From Paucilactobacillus kaifaensis (GTDB taxonomy: Bacteria > Bacillota > Bacilli > Lactobacillales > Lactobacillaceae): DNA of 32,822 nucleotides. The notes beneath the pieces are model-generated. The model was not told the origin of the DNA, did no database searches, and worked only from the letters and a program-made list of their open reading frames with translations. Each line of letters begins with the position of its first letter. Positions within the stretch are counted from its first letter, which is position 1. A program made the position numbers and the translations under genes. The stretch is taken from contig NZ_BJDM01000019.1 of NCBI RefSeq assembly GCF_005405145.1, positions 1 to 32,822 on the forward strand, written 5' to 3'. This document shows positions 17,172 through 25,628 of the stretch, piece by piece.

Positions 17172-17624
17172 CTATACTTCAAAAGCTTCTATCACTTCAT
17201 CGATATTCTTTGCTTCCTTTAAGGCCGCTAAAACATCATCATTCCCTAACTTTCTAGCAAATTGTGAGAGTAATCGAAGATGTTGCTCTGCTCCTTCTTT
17301 ACTGTCACTGACTGCAAATAAAACAACAATTTTGATTTTTTCATCATCCAAACTTTCCCACTCAATCGGATCTGTAAGCGTTGCGATCCCAAAACCTGGT
17401 TCAACAACACTGCTTCCTTTTCCATGTGGAATTGCTACTCCATTACCAATGCCGGTTACACCTTCAGCTTCACGAGCATAAACATCTTTTAAAAATAATT
17501 CTTCATCAGTTACATTACCCGTAAGGTATAAACTATGAATAATATTCCTTAACGCTTCATCTTTCGTTTTAGCGTCATTATTAACAAGTATATTTTGTGT
17601 ATTTATTGAACTAATCAAATCCAT
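17172..17624 (-). CDS. PTS fructose-family IIA subunit
   Basis: A cytoplasmic phosphocarrier of 150 aa that accepts phosphate from HPr. The active histidine is H67 in GNGVAIPHGKG, preceded by the conserved REAEGVTGIG. The start has AAAGGA upstream. It sits between the second IIA-like gene (ends at 17644) and IIB in the MtlR operon and is the best candidate for the transport IIA of this system. Confidence 0.9.
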   Translation of the reverse strand: MDLISSINTQNILVNNDAKTKDEALRNIIHSLYLTGNVTDEELFLKDVYAREAEGVTGIGNGVAIPHGKGSSVVEPGFGIATLTDPIEWESLDDEKIKIVVLFAVSDSKEGAEQHLRLLSQFARKLGNDDVLAALKEAKNIDEVIEAFEV

Positions 17625-17643
17625 CTAATCGATCCTTTCATTA

Positions 17644-18060
17644 TTAATCTAACATCTCAAATGACGCTAAATCATTGAATTCAAAGCTTCCCGTTGCCAG
17701 GGCCCTTACGAAGTCCCTAATTTCTTTTAATCTTGCTTCATTATCATTTACAGCCAACAGTAAAAAAACAATTTTTGTTACTTTCTCATTTTTATTTTCC
17801 CAACCAATCGGATTGTCCCAACAGTCAACTACAATAATTTTTGAATCTGTAATTGCTTCACTTTGGCAATGAGGCATCGCACATTCTTCACTAATTCGTG
17901 TATCAGATAACGACTCTCGATACATAAGCTCATTAACTACCTGTGTTTCCGAAGAAATCAAGTCCAATTGTCGTAATCGCTTACATATTTTCTTAAACAA
18001 ATCTTTTTTAGTAAGAAGATTGTTTACTTTAAAAGACATATTCGGTTTAGGAGTCATCAT
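17644..18060 (-). CDS. Stand-alone PTS IIA protein, likely the detached IIA domain of the MtlR-type regulator
   Basis: A 138-aa PTS IIA domain of the fructose/mannitol type. The phosphorylatable histidine is H64 in ECAMPHCQS, preceded by RESLSDTRIS, the equivalent of the REx..TGIG stretch in other IIA domains. ATGATG at 18055-18060 lies inside the last codons of the regulator (stop at 18047), with AAGGA just upstream, giving a 14-nt overlap and probable translational coupling. Typical MtlR proteins end with such a IIA domain after their IIB-like domain; here the regulator stops after IIB. The neighbouring 150-aa IIA better fits the transport role, so this one may act in regulation (inference). 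Confidence 0.82.
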   Translation of the reverse strand: MMTPKPNMSFKVNNLLTKKDLFKKICKRLRQLDLISSETQVVNELMYRESLSDTRISEECAMPHCQSEAITDSKIIVVDCWDNPIGWENKNEKVTKIVFLLLAVNDNEARLKEIRDFVRALATGSFEFNDLASFEMLD

Positions 18061-19540
18061 ATTCGATCCTTTCGATGTCTGCCACCTTACTACGAATGGC
18101 GTCTTGATCACGTTTTCCTAGCAATGCACTAACCACTAAATTAGGGACTTGTTTTTCGTTCTTGATTGGAACTGTCGATAAAATTAAATCAACATCCTGA
18201 TACTTTTTCTTGTTTTCCTCATAAGCCCTGATTGAAACAACATCCTCAATTTCTAACTCTGGAAAAATTTTCTCGATTTTGACTCTAAGCAGTTCTGCTG
18301 TCCCAATTCCAGTAGTACATGCCACTAATATTTTCAACGGTCGGGTGCTACGCTCAACTTCACGAGCAAAATAGATGGAGATAAATCCATTTTCATCCTC
18401 AGGTATCCGTGGGAGCTTAAACTGCTCACTTATTGACCGAGATACTTCACTAACCACGTTAAAAATCTTCTCGTATTCTTGCTTAATCTGTGATAACAAT
18501 TCATTTTTAGCGTAAATTCCGTTTGATAATCGATTCAGCATCGGTCTAATATGGTTAATTAAATCGGGTAATATTTTCTCATCATTAACAGAGCAATTTA
18601 ATTTGGCGGCTACCTGCCTTGCATACTCCTTAGAAATATCAACCGCAACCTCAGGGACATGTTGTGTAATACCAGTTAAATTTTGAATTCTCGACGACTC
18701 TAGATACTCGTAAATATAGATAATTTCAGCGTTAGGTAATTCCAGATTTGAGTAAATTTTAATTTTGTCGACCATCCACTTTGCACATTTATATAGTTGC
18801 TCATCCAAGCTACTTCTCGTTTGATAGTCATCAATGTCAATTACACTTTTTCTTCCTACATTCCGATAACGATTTATCAAAATATAAATATGCGAGAATA
18901 TATTGATGTCATATGGATATGGAATCTCAATTTGCAATCTGTTTTCTGCTTCACGCAAGAGTTTAGCAATAAAATGAACATCCCGTTCATTTAAAGGCAC
19001 TGCTCCTTGATTATCAATACTTGAAAAATCAATAATTCCAGTGAAATCCGTTAATGCCGATATAGCTTGCCTAATTTTACTTTCATCACCAACAATTCCA
19101 AGTTCTCTGTTTTCACGATCCAGCCGTAAATCGAATTGTCTGAGCCAATCATTCATCATTCGTTCATCATTATTAATTACAGACTCGCTAACGTAGTACT
19201 GTTCAACAATAAACTGCAGTTTCATTTTATGTGGAGATAAGTACAATAACCTTAAGGTAATTTGCTCACGACGCCTGCTCGGTGATAATTCTTCATTAAC
19301 AGCCAATTCTTTATATTGAACTCTATGTCCGACTTCCCGTTCTTTATTTAACTTAATTCCTTTCCCCTTAGCGGTTAAAATAAGTGCTGGTATACCTACT
19401 TTTTGATTTATTTGATCAATTGTTCGATAAACCGTCTTAGTTGAAACAGACAACTGATCAGCCAATAGTTTGGCTGTAGTATAGTCAGTTAAATCGCTGA
19501 GCAAATCAAGTAATTCCCGCTTAATCCCAACTTTCGGCAT
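18047..19540 (-). CDS. BglG/MtlR family PTS-controlled transcriptional activator without its IIA domain
   Basis: A 497-aa regulator expected to activate the PTS operon it heads. Domain order: an HTH at about residues 10-60 (TAKLLADQLSVSTKTVYRTI), a second HTH-like region about 90-150, PRD1 (about 185-285, H217 in FSHIYILINRY), PRD2 (about 300-395, H330 in NHIRPMLNRL), and a Gat-type IIB-like domain with C408 in LVACTTGIGTAELL. Phosphorylation of these His and Cys residues by HPr and the PTS would set activity. The ATG at 19540 has AAGGAGGT 6 nt upstream; an upstream TTG at 19558 lies before that site and is rejected. The usual C-terminal IIA domain is encoded by the next, overlapping gene. 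A cre-like box and a quasi-palindrome lie upstream. Confidence 0.88.
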   Translation of the reverse strand: MPKVGIKRELLDLLSDLTDYTTAKLLADQLSVSTKTVYRTIDQINQKVGIPALILTAKGKGIKLNKEREVGHRVQYKELAVNEELSPSRRREQITLRLLYLSPHKMKLQFIVEQYYVSESVINNDERMMNDWLRQFDLRLDRENRELGIVGDESKIRQAISALTDFTGIIDFSSIDNQGAVPLNERDVHFIAKLLREAENRLQIEIPYPYDINIFSHIYILINRYRNVGRKSVIDIDDYQTRSSLDEQLYKCAKWMVDKIKIYSNLELPNAEIIYIYEYLESSRIQNLTGITQHVPEVAVDISKEYARQVAAKLNCSVNDEKILPDLINHIRPMLNRLSNGIYAKNELLSQIKQEYEKIFNVVSEVSRSISEQFKLPRIPEDENGFISIYFAREVERSTRPLKILVACTTGIGTAELLRVKIEKIFPELEIEDVVSIRAYEENKKKYQDVDLILSTVPIKNEKQVPNLVVSALLGKRDQDAIRSKVADIERIEYDDS

Positions 19541-19578
19541 CCGTTCACCTCCTTGCAATTTAATTCTATCGCATACTA

Positions 19579-19593
19579 AAGAAAGCGCTTTCT
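19579..19593. promoter_or_regulatory. cre-like box upstream of the MtlR/PTS/AlsE operon
   Basis: The perfect palindrome AGAAAGCGCTTTCT (19580-19593) differs from the cre consensus only at the first T of TG. It lies 39 bp upstream of the regulator start codon and suggests CcpA control of the whole operon. Confidence 0.65.
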
Positions 19594-19600
19594 AAAACTA

Positions 19601-19618
19601 TGTCCAATACAATGGTCA
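19601..19618. promoter_or_regulatory. Quasi-palindromic operator candidate, copy A
   Basis: TGTCCAATACAATGGTCA, built on TGTCCA and TGGTCA half sites. It matches copy B (21746-21763, minus strand) at 15 of 18 positions. Its edge is exactly 10 bp from the AAGCGCTT core of the neighbouring cre-like box, as in copy B. The likely binder is the MtlR-type regulator encoded just downstream. Confidence 0.55.
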
Positions 19619-19637
19619 TCTTTTTAAATATCAATAT

Positions 19638-21653
19638 TTATTTAGTGTCATTCCAAAGCTCTTCATATTTTTTAACAATATTATCAACTGTAAATCCAAA
19701 TTCAGTTTGAATAGTATTACCGTTACCACTCTTTCCAAACTCATCAATACCAATACTTAACCCATTCAGTCCAACAAATTCACCCCAGCCAAAAGTACTT
19801 TCCATTTCTATTGAAATTCGTTTTGTAACTGTAGAGGGAAGAACAGATTCTTGATACTCTTTGCTTTGTTGTTTGAACAATTCAAAACTTGGCATCGAAA
19901 CAACTAACAAATCATATGATTTTTCTCGTAATTTTTCTTGAGCTGCGAGTGCCAACTGAAGTTCAGAACCACTGGCAATTAAAATTCCATCTGCATCTGG
20001 CGTTTTGGCTGGCGAAGCAACATAAGCTCCTTTTGAAATATCTGCATCACTAGTTTCTTTTAATACTGGCAGTTTTTGTCGTGATAATACCAATACACTA
20101 GGCTTACTTGTTTCTCTAGCAATCGTTTTCCACGCGCCTAATACTTCATTTGCGTCAGCAGGGCGAATAACATTAACATTCGGCATGGACCTCAATGCAG
20201 CTAGTTGTTCAACTGGCTCGTGAGTTGGTCCATCTTCGCCAACAGCGATTGAATCATGTGTGAACACAAAAGTAACAGGAAGATTTTGAAGTGCCGCAGA
20301 TCTAATCGCCGATTTCATATAATCTGAAAAAGTAAAGAAGGTACTCCCAAATGCTCTTGTACCACCATGCAACGCAATTCCGTTTAAAGCTGCAGCCATT
20401 CCAAATTCTCTGACACCAAACCACAAATTACGATTTTGTGGATTAGAATCTGAAAAACGACCACTATCAGCTAACTGTGTTTTATTGCTGGAAGAAAGAT
20501 CAGCTGCACCACCCCAGAAATTTAAATTACGATCAGCAATTTGTTGCATAATATCTGAATTTGCTACTCTAGTTGCCACGGCTCCGCCAACAGACGTTGT
20601 ACTTTCAATGTCCTTTAAATCTAGTACCGGTGAGTGCTCCAATGAAAAATATTTTGCCTGAGCGTCATTTTGTTTAAAACGATCAAATTCACTCAGCCAT
20701 TCCTGATAGATGTTTTCTCCACGTGCTTGTAAATGTTCTTTGAACTCTTTATAGACACGATCTTCAACCACAAATGGTTGATCAGTATAGCCGAGCTGTT
20801 CTCTGGTAGCTTCAACGTTTGTATCCCCCAAAGCTGCTCCGTGAACTTTATTTGTTCCTGCCTCGGGTGAACCGTATCCAATTACAGTTTTAACTTCAAT
20901 AATCGTTGGTTTTTGGTTTGTTTTAGCCTTAATAATTGCATCATTAATATCACTCAGATTTTCACCATCAGACACATATTCATAATCCCAACCTGCTGCG
21001 TTAAATCTCATTTTGGGATTTTCTATTGATTCATTGTTCAAAGGTCCATCTAACGTAACATCATTTGAATCGTACAAAACGATTAATTTATTTAATTTCT
21101 CTTTTCCAGCGATGTTAATTGCTTCTTGGCTAATTCCTTCCATCAGATCACCATCACCAACAATAGAATAGGTATAGTGATCAATCACCTTGTAATCATG
21201 GTTATATACAGCAGCTAAATGTTTTTCTGCAATTGCCATTCCAACTGCCATACTAATGCCTTGACCTAATGGCCCAGTGGTAGCATCAACACCGGCAGTG
21301 TGCCCATATTCTGGATGCCCCGGGGTCTTTGATCCTGCTTGGCGAAACCGTTTCAGTTCCTCCATCGATAGATCATATCCACTCAAATGCAGCATACTAT
21401 ATAACAAAGCTGAACCGTGTCCCGCAGATAAAACAAAGCGGTCTCTGTTAATCCAATCTGGCTGATTTGGCTTAACATTTAAATGATAGTTCCACAATAC
21501 ATATGCCATTGGTGCGGCATCCAAAACTATCCCTGGATGTCCAGAATTCGCTTTTTGAATCATATCAACACCTAACATTCGAACAGTGTTAACTGCAAAT
21601 TCATCATTTTCATCAAATTCATGTTTTTGAGAAAGTTCTTCCGTATTAATCAT
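19638..21653 (-). CDS. tkt: Transketolase (second of two)
   Basis: A complete TPP-dependent transketolase of 671 aa, transferring two-carbon units between ketose and aldose phosphates in the pentose-phosphate route. Visible marks are GHPG with H39, SAGHGS, PGHPE, the TPP motif GDGDLMEG (about 166-173) ending in [13 protein letters not shown], the catalytic Glu in [14 protein letters not shown], and [13 protein letters not shown]. It is about 10 residues longer at the N-terminus than its neighbour. GGAGGT precedes the ATG at 21653. It has its own upstream region with a cre-like box and an operator-like repeat shared with the MtlR operon 2.1 kb downstream. Only a weak hairpin separates it from the regulator gene, so read-through into the PTS operon is possible. 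Confidence 0.93.
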   Translation of the reverse strand: MINTEELSQKHEFDENDEFAVNTVRMLGVDMIQKANSGHPGIVLDAAPMAYVLWNYHLNVKPNQPDWINRDRFVLSAGHGSALLYSMLHLSGYDLSMEELKRFRQAGSKTPGHPEYGHTAGVDATTGPLGQGISMAVGMAIAEKHLAAVYNHDYKVIDHYTYSIVGDGDLMEGISQEAINIAGKEKLNKLIVLYDSNDVTLDGPLNNESIENPKMRFNAAGWDYEYVSDGENLSDINDAIIKAKTNQKPTIIEVKTVIGYGSPEAGTNKVHGAALGDTNVEATREQLGYTDQPFVVEDRVYKEFKEHLQARGENIYQEWLSEFDRFKQNDAQAKYFSLEHSPVLDLKDIESTTSVGGAVATRVANSDIMQQIADRNLNFWGGAADLSSSNKTQLADSGRFSDSNPQNRNLWFGVREFGMAAALNGIALHGGTRAFGSTFFTFSDYMKSAIRSAALQNLPVTFVFTHDSIAVGEDGPTHEPVEQLAALRSMPNVNVIRPADANEVLGAWKTIARETSKPSVLVLSRQKLPVLKETSDADISKGAYVASPAKTPDADGILIASGSELQLALAAQEKLREKSYDLLVVSMPSFELFKQQSKEYQESVLPSTVTKRISIEMESTFGWGEFVGLNGLSIGIDEFGKSGNGNTIQTEFGFTVDNIVKKYEELWNDTK

Positions 21654-21723
21654 TTTCTACCTCCAAATAGTTTTTGCTGCTTAGAATTCAATCTTAAGTC
21701 TAAAATAATAGTAAAGCCTAATT

Positions 21724-21738
21724 ATGGAAGCGCTTGCC
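21724..21738. promoter_or_regulatory. cre-like box upstream of the second transketolase
   Basis: ATGGAAGCGCTTGCC fits WTGNAANCGNWNNCW except for the final base, with the same AAGCGCTT core as the box at 19579-19593. It lies about 70 bp upstream of the tkt start codon. Confidence 0.6.
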
Positions 21739-21745
21739 ATTCTTT

Positions 21746-21763
21746 TGACCAAAGTAATGGACA
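21746..21763. promoter_or_regulatory. Quasi-palindromic operator candidate, copy B
   Basis: TGACCAAAGTAATGGACA on the plus strand; its complement matches copy A at 15 of 18 positions. The 10-bp distance to the cre-like core (21728-21735) and the orientation relative to the downstream gene are the same as at copy A. Confidence 0.55.
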
Positions 21764-21789
21764 TATATTAAATTTATTTTTTTATGTAC

Positions 21790-21843
21790 AAAAAGTCCCT
21801 TGCAATAATCTGTTGTTATTAATCAACATTTATTCACAAGGGA
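21790..21843 (-). terminator. Rho-independent terminator after the first transketolase
   Basis: TCCCTTG (21796-21802) pairs with CAAGGGA (21837-21843); the loop contains a smaller hairpin (TGTTG with CAACA). On the minus strand it is followed by CTTTTTG. It lies 25 nt beyond the stop codon of the leftward transketolase at 21868. Confidence 0.75.
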
Positions 21844-21867
21844 ATTTATTTATTCTTGCTATACTAT

Positions 21868-23853
21868 TTATTTATCAATTTCTTGCCATTTTTCTTCAAA
21901 TGTACTAACAATTTTTTTAACTGTAAAACCAAAATGCTCAGCAACAGTAACTCCATTCCCACTGGCACCAAAGTCATCAACTGCTACATGTCCACCGTAA
22001 GTTCCTGTATACTCACCCCAGCCAAATGAGCTTCCCATTTCCACTGAGATTTTGACCTTAACTTCTTTAGGTAGAACCAACTCTTTGTAGTCATCGCTTT
22101 GTGCATTAAACAAATTCATACTTGGCATTGACACAACAGAAACATCATACGATTTTTCTAACAATGCTTTCTGAGCTTCCAATGCTAATGAAACCTCAGA
22201 ACCAGTCGCAATTAAGATTCCGTCGGAAGTTTGATTCTTGGCAGGCGAAATGACATATGCACCATGTTTAACTTTGCTTGAATCTGCTTGCTTTAACAAT
22301 GGCAATTTTTGTCGAGTCAAAACAAGTACCGCTGGCTGATCAGTTACGTCACCAAGTGCTTGCCACGCCCCCATTACCTCGGTTGCATCCGCAGGCCTAA
22401 TTACATTCACATTAGGAATCGAACGCAGTCCCGCTAACTGTTCAATTGGTTCATGCGTTGGTCCATCTTCACCAACCGCTAATGAATCATGGGTAAAGAC
22501 AAAGATTGATGGTACTTTTTGAATCGCTGCTAACCGAATGCCTGCTTTTAAGTAGTCACTGAAAACGAAGAACGTACTCCCAAAAGCTCTGGTATTTCCA
22601 TGTAGATTGATTCCGTTGACAGCCGCTCCCATTCCAAATTCACGTACCCCAAAATAAATATTACGATTATCATAGTCTAAATCATCAAATGCTCCGGAAT
22701 CAGATATATTCGTTTTATTTGAGGAGTAAAGATCCGCAGAGCCGCCCCATAAGTTAGGATTTAATTGAGCAAGTTGTTGCATAATAGCAGAATTACTTGC
22801 TCGAGTAGCTAGTGGTGCTTGGAATTCATCCCCAGCAATAGATAATTTATCTGTATCTAAAGTATTGTCAGCAAACTGTTGGTATACATCTCCATATTCT
22901 TGCTTATAATTCTTGAACATCTTGGTCCAATCATTATATTGCTCTTGTTTTTCATTAATATAATGGTCAAATTGCTGATAAATTTCAGTTGGAATTTCAA
23001 ATGGCGCATAGTTCCAATTATAGAATTTACGCATTGCTGCAACGTTTGCTTCTCCTAGTGCTGCACCATGGACTTTGTTTGTTCCAGCTTGTGGTGTGCC
23101 ATAACCGATTGTTGTTTTAACTTCAATAATTGTTGGCTTGTCACTATTTTGTGCGTCCTTGATTGCAGCATAAATTGCATCCACATCATTACCGTCGAGG
23201 AGTTTTTTATGATTCCAGCCAGCAGCTTCAAATCGTTTTTGAACATCCTCATTAGTGCTTAAACTCAATGGGCCATCCAACGAGATATCATTTGAATCAT
23301 ATAGCACAATTAATTTATTTAGTTTCTTTCTACCGGCAATGTTAATAGATTCTTGACTGATGCCTTCCATCAAATCACCATCACCAACTAAAGCATATGT
23401 GTAATGATCAAACACATTAAATCCAGGTCGGTTTACTTTGGTGGCCAAATGTCGTTCTGCCATTGCCATCCCGACTGCCATGCCAAGGCCCTGACCTAGC
23501 GGGCCAGTTGTTGCATCCAGCCCCTGCGTTTCTGTTATTTCTGGATGCCCAGGTGTTTGGGAACCAAACTGACGAAATTGTTTGATTTCTTCCATGGGTA
23601 AATTAAATTTGTTCAAATGCAACAAGCTGTATAGCATAGCCGAGCCATGTCCGGCACTCAGAACAAAGCGGTCTCGATTAATCCACTTAGGATCTTGAGG
23701 ATTAATTCTTAAAAATTTCTCCCATAAAACGTAGGCCATTGGAGCAGCATCAATTGGTAACCCAGGATGTCCACTATTAGCCTTTTCAATCATATCAACA
23801 CTTAAGAATCGAATTGCGTTAATTGCATCAATATCCTTGTTAGTAAATGTCAT
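21868..23853 (-). CDS. tkt: Transketolase (first of two, behind the Ula-type PTS)
   Basis: A complete transketolase of 661 aa. TPP and active-site residues are visible: H29 (SGHPG), H69 (SAGHGS), H103 (PGHPE), the GDGD motif at 157-160 through N188 (YDSND), H262 (KVHGAALG), catalytic E405 (FGVREFGMG) and H467 (EDGPTHEP). The two transketolases share many long identical stretches but differ strongly in the linker near residues 285-345, so they are paralogues of some age and not a recent copy. The gene starts 77 bp after the Ula IIC stop codon, with a modest hairpin between them, so it is probably the last gene of the Ula operon, partly attenuated. This would tie transketolase supply to uptake by that PTS. 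Confidence 0.93.
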   Translation of the reverse strand: MTFTNKDIDAINAIRFLSVDMIEKANSGHPGLPIDAAPMAYVLWEKFLRINPQDPKWINRDRFVLSAGHGSAMLYSLLHLNKFNLPMEEIKQFRQFGSQTPGHPEITETQGLDATTGPLGQGLGMAVGMAMAERHLATKVNRPGFNVFDHYTYALVGDGDLMEGISQESINIAGRKKLNKLIVLYDSNDISLDGPLSLSTNEDVQKRFEAAGWNHKKLLDGNDVDAIYAAIKDAQNSDKPTIIEVKTTIGYGTPQAGTNKVHGAALGEANVAAMRKFYNWNYAPFEIPTEIYQQFDHYINEKQEQYNDWTKMFKNYKQEYGDVYQQFADNTLDTDKLSIAGDEFQAPLATRASNSAIMQQLAQLNPNLWGGSADLYSSNKTNISDSGAFDDLDYDNRNIYFGVREFGMGAAVNGINLHGNTRAFGSTFFVFSDYLKAGIRLAAIQKVPSIFVFTHDSLAVGEDGPTHEPIEQLAGLRSIPNVNVIRPADATEVMGAWQALGDVTDQPAVLVLTRQKLPLLKQADSSKVKHGAYVISPAKNQTSDGILIATGSEVSLALEAQKALLEKSYDVSVVSMPSMNLFNAQSDDYKELVLPKEVKVKISVEMGSSFGWGEYTGTYGGHVAVDDFGASGNGVTVAEHFGFTVKKIVSTFEEKWQEIDK

Positions 23854-23873
23854 TTTTTTAAATCCATCCTCTC

Positions 23874-23902
23874 AAAAAGAGCCAGGCGCAAAAACATGCC
23901 TG
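23874..23902 (-). terminator. Weak terminator or attenuator between Ula IIC and transketolase
   Basis: CAGGC (23883-23887) pairs with GCCTG (23898-23902) around a 10-nt loop, and on the minus strand the stem is followed by GGCTCTTTTTG. The short stem suggests partial termination that would lower transketolase expression relative to the PTS genes. Confidence 0.5.
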
Positions 23903-23930
23903 ACAACTCAATTAACTCTCACGTCAATAA

Positions 23931-25295
23931 TTATTTGGCAGCCTTTGCTTTATCCCGTCCATTCAGTACTGCACTAATAAGTAGCACTACTACAAGAAAT
24001 CCTAAGATTCCGACGACAATTGCAATTGTGCCTAAACTTCCTAGATTACCAAGTAAAATTCCTGGAATTAAGTAATCTGTATCAGCAAACGTTGACGCAG
24101 CTAGTTTTAAGCTACCTAATACAGGTAGGATTAACAGTGGCAACCAGCTGATTAAAAGTCCATTAACTGCTGATCCTAAGATCGCCCCACGTCTTCCACC
24201 GGCTGCATTTCCATAAATCGCTGCAGCGGCACCACAGAAGAAATGACCTACCACGCCCGGAATAATAACAGTTGTTTTCATTCCAATCATGACAAACATG
24301 CTTAAAGTTCCAACAATAAAACTTACAAAAAATCCAATTAATACAGCATTTGGTGCGTACGGAAAGATGATTGGAACATCAAGTGCTGGTTTTGAATCTG
24401 GAACCAATTTTTGTGCGATTCCTTGAAAGGCCGGAACAATTTCAGCTAAAATCATTCGAACACCTTGTAACACAACCACGAAACCTGCAGCAAAAGTACC
24501 GGCTTGTACTAGCGCATAAATAATAAAGTTTGTACCATCACTTAATTTAGTTTCAATGAAATTTGGGCCAGCAACAAATGCTAATGCAATATAAACAATT
24601 CCCATTAGTAATGTAATAGAAACAGTTGAATCACGTAAAAAGCTTAGGCTCTTGGGAACATTCAAATCCTCAGTACTTTTCTTTTTATTACCAAACAGCT
24701 TACCGATTAAACCAGCAGTAGCATATCCTATATTACCTGTATGTCCCATTGCAACTGTATCACCGCCAGTTATCTGTCGCATAAACGGCTGACAAAGTGC
24801 AGGAGTAACAGTAAGTAAGGTACCTTCAAAAATACCGCCTAAAACAATCGTTTTCCAACCGGTACCAAGGTGTGCAGAAACCAAAATAACTGCTGTTAAA
24901 CAAGATACATAAAGCATTGCTTGACCAGTTAAAAAGATATACTTAAATCTGGTAAATCGTGCTAACAAAATATTAACAATCATACCCATTAACATAATTA
25001 ATGCAGTTGTTGACCCGTATTTCACCAACGCAATGGCAACCACCGCTTCGTTACTAGGTACCACTCCTTGAACATGCAACGCAAATTTGAACATCTTGGC
25101 AAACGGAGTTAAGGAGTTACTAAGAATTCCAGAACCACCGATCAAAACCAAGAAACCTGCAAATGTCTTAATTGTTCCTTGAATAACTTCCGTTGCTTTT
25201 TTTCGTTGTAAAAGCAGCCCAATCATCGCAATCAACGCAACTAAAATTGCGGGTTGAGTTGCAATCGAAACGAATAAATTTAAAATACTTTTCAT
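23931..25295 (-). CDS. ulaA: PTS ascorbate-family permease, IIC subunit (UlaA-like)
   Basis: A membrane protein of 454 aa, close to the 465 aa of E. coli UlaA, with about eleven hydrophobic segments. Family marks include GGSGILSNSLTPF (about residues 52-64), the stretch with GHTGNIGYATAGL near 203-215, and FQGIAQKLVPDSKPALDVP. It forms the sugar channel of an Ula/SgaT-type PTS with the IIB and IIA genes just upstream (36 nt from IIB). In E. coli the substrate is L-ascorbate, but the genes for ascorbate-6-P breakdown (UlaG, UlaD, UlaE) are not in this window. The next gene is a transketolase, which fits a substrate leading to a pentose phosphate. The symbol marks the family, not a proven ascorbate function. 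Confidence 0.88.
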   Translation of the reverse strand: MKSILNLFVSIATQPAILVALIAMIGLLLQRKKATEVIQGTIKTFAGFLVLIGGSGILSNSLTPFAKMFKFALHVQGVVPSNEAVVAIALVKYGSTTALIMLMGMIVNILLARFTRFKYIFLTGQAMLYVSCLTAVILVSAHLGTGWKTIVLGGIFEGTLLTVTPALCQPFMRQITGGDTVAMGHTGNIGYATAGLIGKLFGNKKKSTEDLNVPKSLSFLRDSTVSITLLMGIVYIALAFVAGPNFIETKLSDGTNFIIYALVQAGTFAAGFVVVLQGVRMILAEIVPAFQGIAQKLVPDSKPALDVPIIFPYAPNAVLIGFFVSFIVGTLSMFVMIGMKTTVIIPGVVGHFFCGAAAAIYGNAAGGRRGAILGSAVNGLLISWLPLLILPVLGSLKLAASTFADTDYLIPGILLGNLGSLGTIAIVVGILGFLVVVLLISAVLNGRDKAKAAK

Positions 25296-25331
25296 TGTTT
25301 GTTTCCCCCAATATTATTTAATTTGCATTAA

Positions 25332-25628
25332 TTATTCGTGAACAATATTTTCTTTGTCTAATACACCGTTTATATGTGTTTTAATTTCATCTTTATCTAT
25401 CAAACTTTTTAATGGCACAATCTTCTCATCAGGGATTCCACTTAATGCACCTTCCAGTGTTGACTCAACAAAAAAATAATCTGCAGCATCCGCAGTTGCA
25501 CTTCCCACATCTGAATGATCTACTGTTATTTCCTCTTGCACATTTTCATCTTTAAGGACCTGTTGAATATTCATCTGCACCATAAAACTACTGCCTAATC
25601 CACTTTGGCAAACCGCTAATATTTTCAT
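25332..25628 (-). CDS. ulaB: PTS ascorbate-family IIB subunit (UlaB-like)
   Basis: A 98-aa cytoplasmic phosphocarrier. Cys7 in VCQSGLGSSFMVQMNI is the phosphorylated residue; the SGLGSSFM run is typical for the Ula group. Its ATG overlaps the IIA stop codon (ATGA), so translation is coupled to IIA. AAAGGAG lies in the end of the IIA gene. Confidence 0.9.
   Translation of the reverse strand: MKILAVCQSGLGSSFMVQMNIQQVLKDENVQEEITVDHSDVGSATADAADYFFVESTLEGALSGIPDEKIVPLKSLIDKDEIKTHINGVLDKENIVHE

Noticed and set aside
18047-18111. Regulator and following IIA gene as one gene broken by a frameshift
   Set aside because: The IIA frame has its own ATGATG with AAGGA at a good distance, and both proteins have sensible ends. 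It is treated as two genes, while the possibility is kept as a finding.
19621-19640. Terminator between the second transketolase and the MtlR-type regulator
   Set aside because: AAATAT-CA-ATATTT is a short AT-only hairpin with a 2-nt loop and no proper T-run. It is too weak to call; read-through is possible.
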